Below are positions 44,035-53,275 of a stretch of DNA of 64,000 nucleotides, one piece after another (positions within the stretch are counted from its first letter, which is position 1; every line of letters starts with the position of its first letter). This stretch comes from Oceanicella actignis (GTDB lineage Bacteria > Pseudomonadota > Alphaproteobacteria > Rhodobacterales > Rhodobacteraceae), in contig NZ_VNHJ01000004.1 of assembly GCF_008124525.1 (NCBI RefSeq), positions 62,001 through 126,000 on the forward strand. Reading direction: 5' to 3'. The position numbers and the translations under genes were made by a program. The notes beneath the pieces were generated by a model. It was not told where the DNA came from. It worked only from the letters and a program-made list of their open reading frames with translations, and did no database searches.

Positions 44035-46053
44035 ATGACCGCCAAGCCAAGCCCGGGACGGGACGAGCTGCGCACGGCGCTGGCCGAGGGCCGGCGGCTG
44101 TTCCTTTCGGTCGCCCTGTTCAGCGTCTTCGTCAACCTTCTGATGCTGACCGGTCCCATCTTCATGCTCCAGGTCTACGACCGGGTGCTGGCCAGCCGTT
44201 CGGAGGCGACGCTGCTGGCGCTGGTGGCGATCATGAGCTTCCTGTTCCTGATGATGGGCGTTCTGGACCATGCGCGCGCGCGGGTGCTGGCGCGGGCAGG
44301 GGCGCGCTTTCAGGCGCGGCTGGACCGGCGGGTGTTCGACGCGATCCTGCGCCGCGCCGTCTCGCCGGCCGAGCGCGCGCGCCCGGCCACGGGGCTGCGC
44401 GACCTCGAGGCGGTGCAGAAGCTGCTGTCGGGTCCGGCGCCCTTCGCCATTTTCGACATGCCCTGGACGCCGGTGTTCCTGCTGGCGATCTTCTCGTTCC
44501 ACTGGATGCTGGGCGCGCTGGCGCTGACGGGCGGGGCGCTGCTGGTCACGCTGACCTGGCTGAACCAGCGCCTGTCGCGCGAGCTGCAGCAGCGCGCCGC
44601 CATGGCCGGCGCCGAGGCCGAGGCGCTAACCGAGGCGGCCCGGCGCGACGGCGAGACGGTGCTGGGTCTGGGCATGCGGCGCGCGATCCTCGACCGCTGG
44701 GCGCAGGTGCGCGGGCTGGCGCTGGAAAGCGCGATCGCGGCCTCGGACCGCACGGGCTGGTTCTCGACCGCGTCGAAGACGCTGCGCTTCTTCCTGCAGT
44801 CGCTGATGCTGGGGCTGGGCGCCTATCTGGCGATCCGCGGCGACGTGTCGCCCGGCATGATGATCGCCGCCTCGATCCTGATGGGGCGCGCGCTGGCGCC
44901 CATCGAGCAGGCGATCGGGCAGTGGCCGCTGCTGCAGCGGGCGGTGCAGGGCTGGCGCTCGCTGTCCGAGCTGCTCGACCGCAGCCCGCCCGAGCCGCCG
45001 CGCACGCGCCTGCCCGATCCGCGCTCGATCCTCGAGGCGCAGCACCTGACGGTTCTTGCGCCGGGCGAAAGCCAGGCGACCATCCGCATGATCTCGTTCC
45101 GCATCGAGCCGGGTCAGGCGATGGGCGTGATCGGCCCCTCGGCCTCGGGCAAGTCCACGCTGGCCAAGGCCATCGCGGGGGTGTGGAAGCCAGCCTCGGG
45201 GACGGTGCGGCTCGACGGGGCGGCGCTCGATCAGTATTCGGACGAGGATCTGGCGCGCCATGTGGGGTATCTGCCGCAGGAGGTGGCGCTGTTCGACGGC
45301 ACGGTGGCCGAGAACATCGCCCGCATGTCCGACCGGCCCGACGACGCCAAGGTGGTCGAGGCGGCCAAGCGCGCCGGCGCGCACGAGATGATCCTGAACC
45401 TGCCCCAGGGCTACGACACCCAGGTCAGCGCCGGCGGCGCGCGGCTGTCGGGCGGCCAGCGCCAGCGCATCGCGCTGGCGCGCGCGCTTTACGGCGACCC
45501 GGCGGTGCTGATCCTGGACGAGCCGAACTCGAATCTCGACGCCGAGGGGTCCGAGGCGCTCAACCGCGCCATCGTCGAGGCCAAGGCGCGCGGCAAGGCG
45601 GTGATCGTCATGGCGCATCGCCCCGCGGCCATCCAGCATTGCGACCTGATCCTGATGATGGAGAACGGCGTGCGCCGCGCCTTCGGCCCGCGCGACGAGG
45701 TGCTGCGCCAGCATGTTCTCAATCACGCGCAGGTCGTCCCCGGCGCCGCGGCGGCCCGCCCGCCCGCGGCCGCCGCGCCCGGTTCGGCCCCGGCATCGGC
45801 CCCGGCGTCGGCCCCGGCATCGGCGGCGGCATCGGCGCGGGGCGCGGCGCCGGGTTCGGCCCCCGCCTCCGCCCCGGCGGGCGCAACTTTGCCCTCGGCG
45901 GCGCCCGCGAGCCGGCCCGTCTCTGCGCCCGGCTCCGCCGCCGGCCGCGCCCCGCGCCCGCCATCTGATCCCGCGTCCGATCCCGCGTCCGATCCCGGGC
46001 TCGGCGGCCCGGCGGCCAAGGCCTGGCCCGGCGCGAAGGGAGAACGCCCATGA
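44035..46053 (+). CDS. Type I secretion system permease/ATPase
   Basis: HlyB/PrtD-type exporter subunit, 672 residues. Six membrane helices fall in about residues 15-300, beginning LFLSVALFSVFVNLLMLTGP, with no C39 peptidase domain. The ATPase has Walker A GPSASGKST near residue 370, signature LSGGQRQRIALARAL, Walker B VLILDEPNSNLD and the H-loop in MAHRP. The last 100 residues are an unusual Ala/Pro/Ser repeat tail. It overlaps the adaptor gene by four bases. Neither the TolC-like outer-membrane channel nor an RTX-type substrate is in the window. Confidence 0.93.
   Translation: MTAKPSPGRDELRTALAEGRRLFLSVALFSVFVNLLMLTGPIFMLQVYDRVLASRSEATLLALVAIMSFLFLMMGVLDHARARVLARAGARFQARLDRRVFDAILRRAVSPAERARPATGLRDLEAVQKLLSGPAPFAIFDMPWTPVFLLAIFSFHWMLGALALTGGALLVTLTWLNQRLSRELQQRAAMAGAEAEALTEAARRDGETVLGLGMRRAILDRWAQVRGLALESAIAASDRTGWFSTASKTLRFFLQSLMLGLGAYLAIRGDVSPGMMIAASILMGRALAPIEQAIGQWPLLQRAVQGWRSLSELLDRSPPEPPRTRLPDPRSILEAQHLTVLAPGESQATIRMISFRIEPGQAMGVIGPSASGKSTLAKAIAGVWKPASGTVRLDGAALDQYSDEDLARHVGYLPQEVALFDGTVAENIARMSDRPDDAKVVEAAKRAGAHEMILNLPQGYDTQVSAGGARLSGGQRQRIALARALYGDPAVLILDEPNSNLDAEGSEALNRAIVEAKARGKAVIVMAHRPAAIQHCDLILMMENGVRRAFGPRDEVLRQHVLNHAQVVPGAAAARPPAAAAPGSAPASAPASAPASAAASARGAAPGSAPASAPAGATLPSAAPASRPVSAPGSAAGRAPRPPSDPASDPASDPGLGGPAAKAWPGAKGERP
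45784..46001 (+). repeat. Low-complexity 12-base repeats coding the PAS tail
   Basis: Repeats of GGCCCCGGCATC at 45787-45835 and of GATCCCGCGTCC at 45967-45990 encode (S/A)-A-P-A and S-D-P-A units at the C-terminus of the secretion ATPase. Such DNA is prone to length change. Confidence 0.7.
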
Positions 46054-47426
46054 CCGCCCAGGCCGCCCGCGGGCGCGCCCGCCCCGCCGAACCCGCGACC
46101 CGCAAGCCCGCCCCCGCGCCCGACGACGATCCCGCCCGCCGCTTTCCCGCCCGGCGCGCCGTGCTGACGGGGCTCGTCGGGCTGGCGCTTCTGGTCGGGG
46201 GCTTCGGCTCGTGGGCGGCGCTGAGCAACATCGCCGGCGCGGTCGTCGCGCCGGGCCGGGTCGTGGTCGAGACGCGCCAGCAGGTCGTCCAGCACCTGGA
46301 CGGCGGCATCGTCAAGGAGATCCTCGTGCAGGAGGGCGACCGGGTCGAGGCGGGGCAGCCGCTCCTGCGCTTCGACGACACGCTCATGCGCAACGAGAAG
46401 GCCGCGCTCGAAGGCCAGTATTGGGAGCTTCTGGCCCGCCGCGCGCGCCTGCAGGCCGAGCGCGACGACGCCGAAGAGATCTCGTTCGATCCCGAGCTGC
46501 TCGAAGCGGCCGCCGTCAACCCCAAGGCGCGCGCCATCGTCGAGGGCCAGCGCCAGCTGTTCGAGGCGCGCCGCCGAACCCTGCGCGAGAAGATCAAGCA
46601 GCTGCGCGAGCGCCGCGCCCAGATCGACGAGCAGATCGCCGGCGCCCAGGCCCAGGCCGACGCCCTGCGCCGGCAGCTGGCGCTGGTCGAGCAGGAGCTC
46701 GAGGGCCAGCGCAAGCTGTATGAGCAGGGCCTTGCGCAGCTGGGCCGCCTGCTGGCGCTGCAGCGCGAAGAGGCGCGGCTGCAGGGCCAGGTCGGCGAAC
46801 TGGCCGCCGCCATCGCCGAGGCGCGCGGACGCGCCGCCGAGATCGAGATCCAGATCCTCGAGCTCGAGGCGCAGCGGCGCGAGGACGCCATCGCCCAGGC
46901 CCGCGACATCCAGTATCAGGCCAACCAGCTGCGCGAGCGGCTGGCCTCGCTGAACGAGCGGCTCGAGCGGATGGAGGTGCGCGCGCCCATCGGCGGCGTC
47001 ATCCACTCGATGGCCGTGCACGCGGTGCGCGCGGTGGTGCGCCCGGGCGACCCGATCCTTTACATTGTGCCCACCGATGCGCGGCTGCTGATCGAGGCGC
47101 AGGTGAACCCGGCCGACGTGGACCAGATCCACCCCGGCCAGCCGGCCACGCTGCGCTTTCCGGCCTTTTCCTCGCGCACCACGCCGCAGATCGAGGGGCA
47201 TGTGCTGCGCGTCTCGCCCGACGCCTTCGTCGATCAGGCGACGGGGCGCTCGTGGTATGTGGTCACGCTGCAGATGGACGAGGGCGAGGAGGCCAAGCTC
47301 GGCGGGCTGAAGCTGGTTCCCGGAATGCCCGCCGAAGCCTATATAAAGACGACGGAAAGATCGCCGCTGAGCTATCTGACCAAACCGCTGACCGACTATT
47401 TCGCCCGCGCCCTGCGCGAGGGCTGA
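46050..47426 (+). CDS. HlyD-family type I secretion membrane-fusion adaptor
   Basis: Periplasmic adaptor of 458 residues. Cytoplasmic Pro/Ala-rich start, one membrane helix at about residues 33-55, a lipoyl half-motif QHLDGGIVKEILVQEGD, then a long alpha-helical hairpin (about residues 115-300, rich in Q, E, R, L). The second lipoyl half is MEVRAPIGGVIHSM and the beta-barrel domain ends IKTTERSPLSYLTKPL, the family C-terminal motif. It links the ATPase to an outer-membrane channel. ATG overlaps the ATPase stop. Confidence 0.93.
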   Translation: MTAQAARGRARPAEPATRKPAPAPDDDPARRFPARRAVLTGLVGLALLVGGFGSWAALSNIAGAVVAPGRVVVETRQQVVQHLDGGIVKEILVQEGDRVEAGQPLLRFDDTLMRNEKAALEGQYWELLARRARLQAERDDAEEISFDPELLEAAAVNPKARAIVEGQRQLFEARRRTLREKIKQLRERRAQIDEQIAGAQAQADALRRQLALVEQELEGQRKLYEQGLAQLGRLLALQREEARLQGQVGELAAAIAEARGRAAEIEIQILELEAQRREDAIAQARDIQYQANQLRERLASLNERLERMEVRAPIGGVIHSMAVHAVRAVVRPGDPILYIVPTDARLLIEAQVNPADVDQIHPGQPATLRFPAFSSRTTPQIEGHVLRVSPDAFVDQATGRSWYVVTLQMDEGEEAKLGGLKLVPGMPAEAYIKTTERSPLSYLTKPLTDYFARALREG

Positions 47427-47454
47427 AGGCGCAACGAGAGAGAGAGGAGAGGCC

Positions 47455-47922
47455 ATGACCGGACGCATCGAGGCGCGGCTCGCCGAACTGGGGATCGAAC
47501 TGCCGGCCGCCCCCGCCCCCGCGGCCAATTACGTGCCCTGGGTGCGCAGCGGCGATCTGGTCTTCGTCTCGGGCCAGATCGCCAAGGAGGGCGACCGCCT
47601 GATCCTGGGCAAGCTGGGCGCGAACATGGAGATCGACGCGGGCATGCGCGCCGCGCGGGCCTGCGCGCTGAACCTTCTGGCGCAGCTCAAGACCGCCTGC
47701 GGCGGCGATCTCGACCGCGTGACGCGCGTGGTCAAGCTGACCGGCTACGTCAACGCCGCCCCCGATTTCGAGAACCACCCGATCGTCATGAACGGCGCCT
47801 CGGACCTGATGGCCGAGGTCTTCGGCCCCGAGATCGGCGCGCATGCCCGCGCCGCGGTGGGCGTGCCCTCGCTGCCGCTGGGCGTGGCGGTCGAGGTCGA
47901 GGGAGTGTTCGAGATCCGATGA
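47455..47922 (+). CDS. RidA/YjgF-family protein
   Basis: Enamine/imine deaminase-like protein of 155 residues. Characteristic stretches are VRSGDLVFVSGQIAKEGD, ARACALNLLAQLKTACGGDLDRV and ARAAVGVPSLPLGVAVEVEG. The conserved Arg of active RidA (usually in the R-A-C-V-E region near the end) is replaced by the AVGVPSLPLG version seen in the longer RidA subgroup, so activity may differ. GAGAGGAGAGG precedes the ATG. Coupled to the GDPD gene by a 4-base overlap. Confidence 0.88.
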   Translation: MTGRIEARLAELGIELPAAPAPAANYVPWVRSGDLVFVSGQIAKEGDRLILGKLGANMEIDAGMRAARACALNLLAQLKTACGGDLDRVTRVVKLTGYVNAAPDFENHPIVMNGASDLMAEVFGPEIGAHARAAVGVPSLPLGVAVEVEGVFEIR

Positions 47923-48707
47923 CCCGCCTTCATCCCGACTTCCTGGGCGTGCCCATCGCCCATCGCGGGCTGCATGACCTGAACGACCCCGCGCGCGCGC
48001 CCGAGAACTCGCGCGCCGCCGCCCGCGCCGCCTGCGCGGCAGGCTACGGCGTCGAGACCGACGTGCAGATCTCGTCCGACGGCGAGGCGATGGTGTTCCA
48101 CGACGACTGCCTCGACCGCCTCGTTCCCGGCCATGCAGGGCCGGTGCGCGCGCGCAGCGCGGCCGAGCTGGGGCGCATGACCCTGATGGGCGGGACGGAA
48201 ACCATTCCCACCCTGGCCGAGCTGATGGAGCTGGTCGACACCCCGCTGCTCATCGAGATCAAGCGCCAGCACATCGACGTCGGCGTCGGCCCGCTCGAGC
48301 GCCGCGTGGCCGAGCTCTTGCCGCGCGCGCGCGGGCCGGTGGCGGTGATGTCCTTCGATCCGCGCGTCGTGGCGTGGTTTCGCGACAACGCGCCGCAATG
48401 GGCGCGGGGCATCGTCTCGTATGGCTATGGCGACGCCGAGGCGCTGGCCTCGCTGAGCGAGGACGAGCGCGGACGGCTGTCGCGGCTCGAGGATTTCGAC
48501 GCGCTCGGGCCCGATTTCGTCTCGTTCGGCGCGCGCGACTTCCCCTCGCCCGCCTGCGCGGCGCTGCGCGCGCGGGGCGTGCCGGTGCTGTGCTGGACCA
48601 CCCGCTCGCAAGAAGAGGACGACCGCGCGCGTCAGCACGCCGACAACGTCACCTTCGAGGGCTACGCGGCCCGGCGCCCCGCCCCCGCCGCGCGGCCAGG
48701 CGCCTGA
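47919..48707 (+). CDS. Glycerophosphodiester phosphodiesterase
   Basis: GDPD of 262 residues, TIM barrel, Ca2+/Mg2+ dependent. The catalytic core is PIAHRGLHD, APENSRAA, GVETDVQISSDGEAMVFHDD, with VSFGARDFPSP near the end. No signal peptide, so cytoplasmic. It probably recycles glycerol-3-phosphate from phospholipid head groups. Confidence 0.92.
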   Translation: MTRLHPDFLGVPIAHRGLHDLNDPARAPENSRAAARAACAAGYGVETDVQISSDGEAMVFHDDCLDRLVPGHAGPVRARSAAELGRMTLMGGTETIPTLAELMELVDTPLLIEIKRQHIDVGVGPLERRVAELLPRARGPVAVMSFDPRVVAWFRDNAPQWARGIVSYGYGDAEALASLSEDERGRLSRLEDFDALGPDFVSFGARDFPSPACAALRARGVPVLCWTTRSQEEDDRARQHADNVTFEGYAARRPAPAARPGA

Positions 48708-48720
48708 GGGCGGCGCGCCC

Positions 48721-49944
48721 ATGAACGCGCCGGGCGAGGGCTTCGTCGCAACGCTTCTCGAGGGCGTCGGCGCCCTGCCCGCCCGCGAATGGGACGCCTG
48801 CGCCGAGGCGGCGGCGGGCGGCCGGCCGGCCGATCCCTTCGTCACGCACCGCTTTCTCAAGGCGCTCGAGGACAGCGGCTCGGTCGGGCCAGGCACGGGC
48901 TGGACGCCCGCCCATCTGACCCTGCGCCCGGCCGGGCGGGACGATGCGCCGCCGCTGGCCGTGATGCCGCTTTACGTCAAGTCGCACAGCTTCGGCGAAT
49001 ATGTGTTCGATCATGCCTGGGCAGACGCCTATGAGCGCGCGGGCGGGCGCTATTACCCCAAGCTGCAATCGGCCGTGCCCTTCACCCCGGTCGGCGGGCG
49101 GCGGCTGCTGACCGGCGCGCACGCCCCGCCCGAGGCGGCGCCCGCCCTGCTGCGCGCGGCGGCGCGCGTCGCCGAGCGCGCGGGGCTGTCCTCGCTGCAC
49201 GTCACCTTCTGCACCGAGGACGAGGCGCGCCTGGCCGAGGGGCTGGGCATGTTGCCGCGCATGGGCGAGCAGTTCCACTGGTTCAACCGCGGCTATGGCG
49301 GCTTCGACGACTTTCTGGCCGCCCTGTCCTCGCGCAAGCGCAAGCAGATCCGGCGCGAGCGGCGCGAGGGCGCCGAGGGCCTGCGCATCCGCCGCCTGAC
49401 GGGCGAGGACATCCGCCCCGAGCACTGGGACGCCTTCTGGCGCTTCTACCAGGACACGGGCGCGCGCAAATGGGGCCGGCCCTATCTGACGCGCGCCTTC
49501 TTCGAAGAGGCGCACGCGCATCTGCGCGACGACATCCTGCTGATTCTGGCCGAGCGCGAGGGGCGCCCGATCGCGGGGGCGCTCAACTTCATCGGCCGCG
49601 AGGCGCTGTTCGGCCGCTGGTGGGGCTGCCTCGAGCGCCGCCCCTTCCTGCATTTCGAACTGTGCTATCATCAGGCCGTCGAGGCGGCGATCGAGATGGG
49701 CCTGTCGCGCGTCGAGGCCGGCGCCCAGGGCGAGCACAAGCTGGCGCGCGGCTACGAGCCCCGGCCCACCTGGTCGGCCCACTGGGTCGCCGATCCGGGC
49801 TTTCGCGCCGCGCTCGACGACTACCTGGCCGCCGAGCGCGCGGCGGTGGCGCGCGAAATCGCCTGGGCGGGGGCGCGCGCCCCTTACCGCAAGGACGCCC
49901 CCGGCGCCGAATCGCAGGAGGACCGCGATGACAGCTCCGCTTGA
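48721..49944 (+). CDS. FemAB-like GNAT-fold N-acyltransferase (PF04339 type)
   Basis: A 407-residue protein of the 'peptidoglycan biosynthesis'-annotated DUF482 family. [55 protein letters not shown] and [13 protein letters not shown] are its landmarks (quoted in part). Function not established; a double GNAT fold is expected. It lies 13 bases after the GDPD gene and overlaps phhB by 17 bases, making a four-gene unit with ridA and GDPD. Confidence 0.85.
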   Translation: MNAPGEGFVATLLEGVGALPAREWDACAEAAAGGRPADPFVTHRFLKALEDSGSVGPGTGWTPAHLTLRPAGRDDAPPLAVMPLYVKSHSFGEYVFDHAWADAYERAGGRYYPKLQSAVPFTPVGGRRLLTGAHAPPEAAPALLRAAARVAERAGLSSLHVTFCTEDEARLAEGLGMLPRMGEQFHWFNRGYGGFDDFLAALSSRKRKQIRRERREGAEGLRIRRLTGEDIRPEHWDAFWRFYQDTGARKWGRPYLTRAFFEEAHAHLRDDILLILAEREGRPIAGALNFIGREALFGRWWGCLERRPFLHFELCYHQAVEAAIEMGLSRVEAGAQGEHKLARGYEPRPTWSAHWVADPGFRAALDDYLAAERAAVAREIAWAGARAPYRKDAPGAESQEDRDDSSA

Positions 49945-50320
49945 CGACGACGCGCGCGCCGCGGCGCTGCCCGAGCTGGGCCGCGCGGGCTGGCGCGCGG
50001 TTCCGGGCCGCGACGCCATCCGCAAGATCTGGGAGTTCAAGAGCTTCGTCGAGGCGTGGGGCTTCATGACCCGCGCGGCGCTGTGGGCCGAGAAGCTGAA
50101 CCACCATCCCGAATGGACGAATGTCTACAACGTCGTGGACGTGACGCTCTCGACCCATGACTGCGGCGGGCTGAGCGAGCTGGACCTGCGCCTGGCGCGG
50201 CGCATGGACGCGCTGGCCGGCCCCGACGCGCGCGTGCATGTGGACCACTCGGAGCCGGTCGAGGATCTGTGCTCGGCCCGCGCCCGCGCCGCGCGCGGCA
50301 AGGGCGGCGCGCCGGGCTGA
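49928..50320 (+). CDS. phhB: Pterin-4-alpha-carbinolamine dehydratase
   Basis: 4a-hydroxytetrahydrobiopterin dehydratase, 130 residues. The active-site motif [20 protein letters not shown] with the His pair and [13 protein letters not shown] is complete. It regenerates pterin after aromatic amino acid hydroxylation; no hydroxylase gene is near. The C-terminal 30 residues are Arg/Ala-rich and extra. The start lies inside the GNAT gene. Confidence 0.92.
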   Translation: MTAPLDDDARAAALPELGRAGWRAVPGRDAIRKIWEFKSFVEAWGFMTRAALWAEKLNHHPEWTNVYNVVDVTLSTHDCGGLSELDLRLARRMDALAGPDARVHVDHSEPVEDLCSARARAARGKGGAPG

Positions 50321-50394
50321 GGCGGGCGCGGCGCGCGGCCGGCGCGCACGCCGCCGCGGCCAATATGGGTTCGGGCGCGATGAAGGCGCGACAG

Positions 50395-50429
50395 GCGGCG
50401 CGGCTGTTGCGCGGGCAAGGCCGCGCCGC
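50395..50429. terminator. 10-bp hairpin between convergent phhB and peroxiredoxin genes
   Basis: GCGGCGCGGC (50395-50404) and GCCGCGCCGC (50420-50429) form a perfect stem with a 15-base loop inside a 202-base intergenic region that otherwise shows no gene. It may serve both strands. Confidence 0.45.
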
Positions 50430-50522
50430 GCGCCGCCGGGCAGGATGCGCATGGGCCATCGCCGCCCCGGCCGCGCCCGCAAGGGCCGGAGGCGGCGCGC
50501 GGCCGCGTCCGGCCGGGGCGGA

Positions 50523-51011
50523 TCAGATCATGTCCACCAGCACCTCGCCGGTCGAGCACACGGCCTGACCGGGGTTGTCCTCGACGTTGAGGACCTTGAG
50601 CTCGCCATCCTCGACCAGCATCGAGAAGCGCTTGGCGCGGTTGAAGAGCCCCGCCGGCGGAGCCGAGAAGTCGAGCCCGAGCGCGCGCACGAAGGCGCCG
50701 TCGGGATCGGTCAGCATGCGGATGCCGGCCTCGAGCGCGCCCGTCGCCTCGCCCCAGGCGCGCATCACGAACGGGTCGTTCGAGGCGATGCAGACGATCT
50801 CGTCCACGCCCTTCTCGCTCAGCTCTCCGGCGGCCTTGACGAAGCTGGGCAGATGGGCGTTCGAGCAGGTCGGCGTGAAGGCGCCGGGCACGGCGAAGAC
50901 GGCCACGCGGCGCCCCTTGAACAGCGCCTCGGACGGGACCTCGACGGGGCCCTCGGGGCCAAGCTCCAGAAAACGCGCCTCGGGCAGGCGCTGGCCGGGT
51001 TCGATGGTCAT
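50523..51011 (-). CDS. Prx5-type peroxiredoxin
   Basis: Thiol peroxidase of 162 residues. The peroxidatic Cys sits in AVPGAFTPTCSNAHLPSF and a second Cys in GQAVCSTGE near the C-terminus. ATG 51011 is preferred over upstream starts because GAGAGGAA is six bases ahead and the product begins MTIEPGQRLP as in relatives. It likely uses glutaredoxin or thioredoxin as reductant. Confidence 0.92.
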   Translation of the reverse strand: MTIEPGQRLPEARFLELGPEGPVEVPSEALFKGRRVAVFAVPGAFTPTCSNAHLPSFVKAAGELSEKGVDEIVCIASNDPFVMRAWGEATGALEAGIRMLTDPDGAFVRALGLDFSAPPAGLFNRAKRFSMLVEDGELKVLNVEDNPGQAVCSTGEVLVDMI

Positions 51012-51378
51012 GACGGGTTCCTCTCGCTGCGACATGGATTGTCCGCGCATCAACATAGCGGCCCGCGCGCGCGGCGCCAGAGGCAACGACAAGGTGCGGC
51101 CCGCGCCGCCTATCGGCCCGCGCCTGGGGCATGGGCGCCGAGGCCGGCCGGCGCGGCGGGCGCCCGCGCCCCGGACCGGCGCGCCTTCTCGCGCGCGCCC
51201 CAGGCGCTGCGCCCCGCGCCCCGGAACCGGCGGCCGGCCCGCGCGTTCTCTTGCGCGTCATCCGCCGAACTCCGCGCCAGGGGCCTTTGGCTGGCCGGCG
51301 CGTTCGCACGAGTCGCCTGCCAAGCTCCGCCCCGCCCTTGCCCTGCGCCCGCCCCGCCCGGCGGAGCGGGGCGGCGCG
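51012..51378. other. Intergenic region between rsmD and the peroxiredoxin gene
   Basis: A 367-base stretch with no supportable gene. It contains C-rich low-complexity sequence, a hairpin next to the rsmD stop (described separately) and the ribosome binding site of the peroxiredoxin. No clear promoter hexamers. Confidence 0.5.
51349..51374 (-). terminator. 9-bp hairpin just beyond rsmD
   Basis: CCGCCCCGC and GCGGGGCGG pair around an 8-base loop, four bases past the rsmD stop in its reading direction. No T-tract. Confidence 0.5.
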
Positions 51379-51954
51379 CTAGCGCGCGCGCAGGATGCGC
51401 AGCGAGGCCGGCCCCATGCGCCGCGCGTCCACAAGCTCGGCCCAGGCAGGGAGGGCGGGTTCGACCTCGGCGGCCTCTTCCCACACGATCAGCGCGCCGG
51501 GCGCAAGCCAGCCGCCCTCTTGCGCCGAACCCAGCGCCCGCTCGCCCAGGCCCTGCGCGTAGGGCGGGTCGAGGAAGACGAGATCATAGGGCCGCTCGCG
51601 GCACGGCCCCAGCCGGGTCGCGTCGCGGCGCAGGATGCGCGCGCGCCCGATCAGGCCCAGGTTCTCGACGTTTTCACGGATCAGGGCGCGGGCGGCGGGC
51701 AGGTCGTCGACGAAGGTCGCGCGCTCGGCGCCGCGGCTGAGCGCCTCGACCCCCAGCGCGCCGGTGCCCGCGAACAGGTCCAGCACCCGCCGCCCCTGCG
51801 GCGGGGGCGGCTGGTCGGGCACGCCATGGGCCAGGATGTTGAACAGCGCCTCGCGCACGCGGTCGGCGGTCGGGCGCAGATGCGCCGCGCCGCCCCCCGC
51901 CGCGCCCGGCGCCGCCAGGCGGCGTCCGCGCAGCGCTCCGCCCACCACGCGCAT
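51379..51954 (-). CDS. rsmD: 16S rRNA (guanine(966)-N2)-methyltransferase
   Basis: Methylates G966 of 16S rRNA. 191 residues. It opens MRVVGGALRGRRLAAP, has LRPTADRVREALFNIL, the SAM loop LDLFAGTGALGVEALSRGA and the catalytic LVFLDPPYAQGL. The start lies three bases after the upstream aminotransferase-fold gene, so the two are probably co-transcribed. Confidence 0.95.
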   Translation of the reverse strand: MRVVGGALRGRRLAAPGAAGGGAAHLRPTADRVREALFNILAHGVPDQPPPPQGRRVLDLFAGTGALGVEALSRGAERATFVDDLPAARALIRENVENLGLIGRARILRRDATRLGPCRERPYDLVFLDPPYAQGLGERALGSAQEGGWLAPGALIVWEEAAEVEPALPAWAELVDARRMGPASLRILRAR

Positions 51955-51957
51955 GGC

Positions 51958-53181
51958 TCAGAGCGCCCGGTCCAGCGCGGCGATCAGCTGGTCGATCTCC
52001 TCGTCCGAGGCGTAATGCGTGAAGCTGAGCCGCAGCACGCCCCGGCGCGGGTCGATCCCCAGCGCCTCGATCAGCCGCCAGGCGTAGAAATGCCCCGCCC
52101 CGGCCATGACGCGGCTTTCGGCCAGGCGCTCGGCGACCTCGCGCGGGTCGCGGCGGGTGTCCAGCGCCAGGGTCGGGGCGCGCCCGGCCGGATCGGCCGG
52201 CCCCAGCAGCCGCGCGTCGCCCCGCCCCTCGAGATAGGCCATGAGCGGCGCCAGAAGCCGCGTCTCGGCGGCGCGGATCAGGGCGCGCACGCGCGCGTTG
52301 CGCCGGTCCGCCGCCGCCGAGGAGGGGAAGTGCTTCGCGTCGAGCGCCTCCATGTAGGTGACGACGCCCTCGAGCGCGGCGACCTGCGCATGGTCGGGGC
52401 CGGCGGGAACCAGCTTCTTGCGGAGGTCGCCGGCGTTGAAGAAGTGGCCCTGATTGGGCAGGCGGTCGGCCAGCTCGCGGCGCACGGTCATCACGCCCTG
52501 ATGGGGGCCGAAGGTCTTGTAGGCCGAGAACAGGTAGACGTCCGCCCCCAGCGCCTCGACATCGGGCAGGCCGTGCGGCGCGAAGGACACGCCGTCGACC
52601 ACCGACACGGCCCCCGCCGCGCGCACGCGCGCGCAGATCTCGGCGGCCGGGTTGATCTGCGCGACGATGTTCGACGCGTGGGGAAAGGCGACGAGGCGCA
52701 CCTTGTCGTCCAGCAGCGCGTCGAGCCGCGCCGGGTCGAGCCGCCCCTCTTCGTCCACGCGCCACTCGCGCACCTCGATGCCGGCGTCGGCCAGGCGCCG
52801 CCAGGGGCCGGAATTGGCCTCGTGATCCTGGTTGGTGACGATGACCGCGTCGCCCTCGGCCCAGATCTGGCGGAAGGCGTTCGCCAGCACCTGCACGTTC
52901 TGCGAGCTGGAGGGGCCGAAATGCACCTCGTCCGGGCCGACGCACAGCCACTGGGCCATGCGCTCATAAGCCTCGTCCATCCACGCCCCCGCCATGCGCG
53001 AGGCCGGATAGGGCCCGTAGGGCTGCACCTTGGTGCGGCGGTAGAACTGGTCGAGCCGGTCGATCACCTGGCGGCAGGCGTAGGAGCCGCCGGCGTTCTC
53101 GAAGAACGCCCAGCCGCGCAGCGAGGGCTCGCGGAAGGCGGGGAACTGGTCGCGGACGAAGTCCAGGTCGAGCTCGGGCAT
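51958..53181 (-). CDS. Cysteine-desulfurase-like class V aminotransferase (TIGR01976 type)
   Basis: PLP enzyme of 407 residues. VNQDHEANSGPWRRL-type region (here VTNQDHEANSGPW), VVDGVSFAPHGLPDV and the PLP lysine in FSAYKTFGPHQGV are present. In the C-terminal loop where desulfurases carry the persulfide Cys, the sequence reads AGAGHFYAWRL, without Cys, as is usual in this subgroup. A true desulfurase role is therefore doubtful; substrate unknown. Confidence 0.85.
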   Translation of the reverse strand: MPELDLDFVRDQFPAFREPSLRGWAFFENAGGSYACRQVIDRLDQFYRRTKVQPYGPYPASRMAGAWMDEAYERMAQWLCVGPDEVHFGPSSSQNVQVLANAFRQIWAEGDAVIVTNQDHEANSGPWRRLADAGIEVREWRVDEEGRLDPARLDALLDDKVRLVAFPHASNIVAQINPAAEICARVRAAGAVSVVDGVSFAPHGLPDVEALGADVYLFSAYKTFGPHQGVMTVRRELADRLPNQGHFFNAGDLRKKLVPAGPDHAQVAALEGVVTYMEALDAKHFPSSAAADRRNARVRALIRAAETRLLAPLMAYLEGRGDARLLGPADPAGRAPTLALDTRRDPREVAERLAESRVMAGAGHFYAWRLIEALGIDPRRGVLRLSFTHYASDEEIDQLIAALDRAL

Positions 53182-53250
53182 GGCGGGCTTCCTGTTCGGA
53201 TGTCGGATCGAGGGACCGCATAGCCGATCGCGCCCCCCGGCGCCAGATGC

Positions 53251-53266
53251 GCGCGGCGCGCCGCGC
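53251..53266 (-). terminator. 16-base palindrome beyond the alpha/beta hydrolase gene
   Basis: GCGCGGCGCGCCGCGC, ten bases after the hydrolase stop in its reading direction and 70 bases before the next same-strand start. Weak evidence of termination. Confidence 0.3.
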
Positions 53267-53275
53267 CGGGTCGGA

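Noticed and set aside
50321-50522. A small gene or RNA gene between phhB and the peroxiredoxin
   Set aside because: No tRNA-like fold or start with a ribosome binding site; only a hairpin suited to termination.
51958-53181. Naming the gene sufS or csdA
   Set aside because: No suf genes nearby and the catalytic Cys loop is missing.
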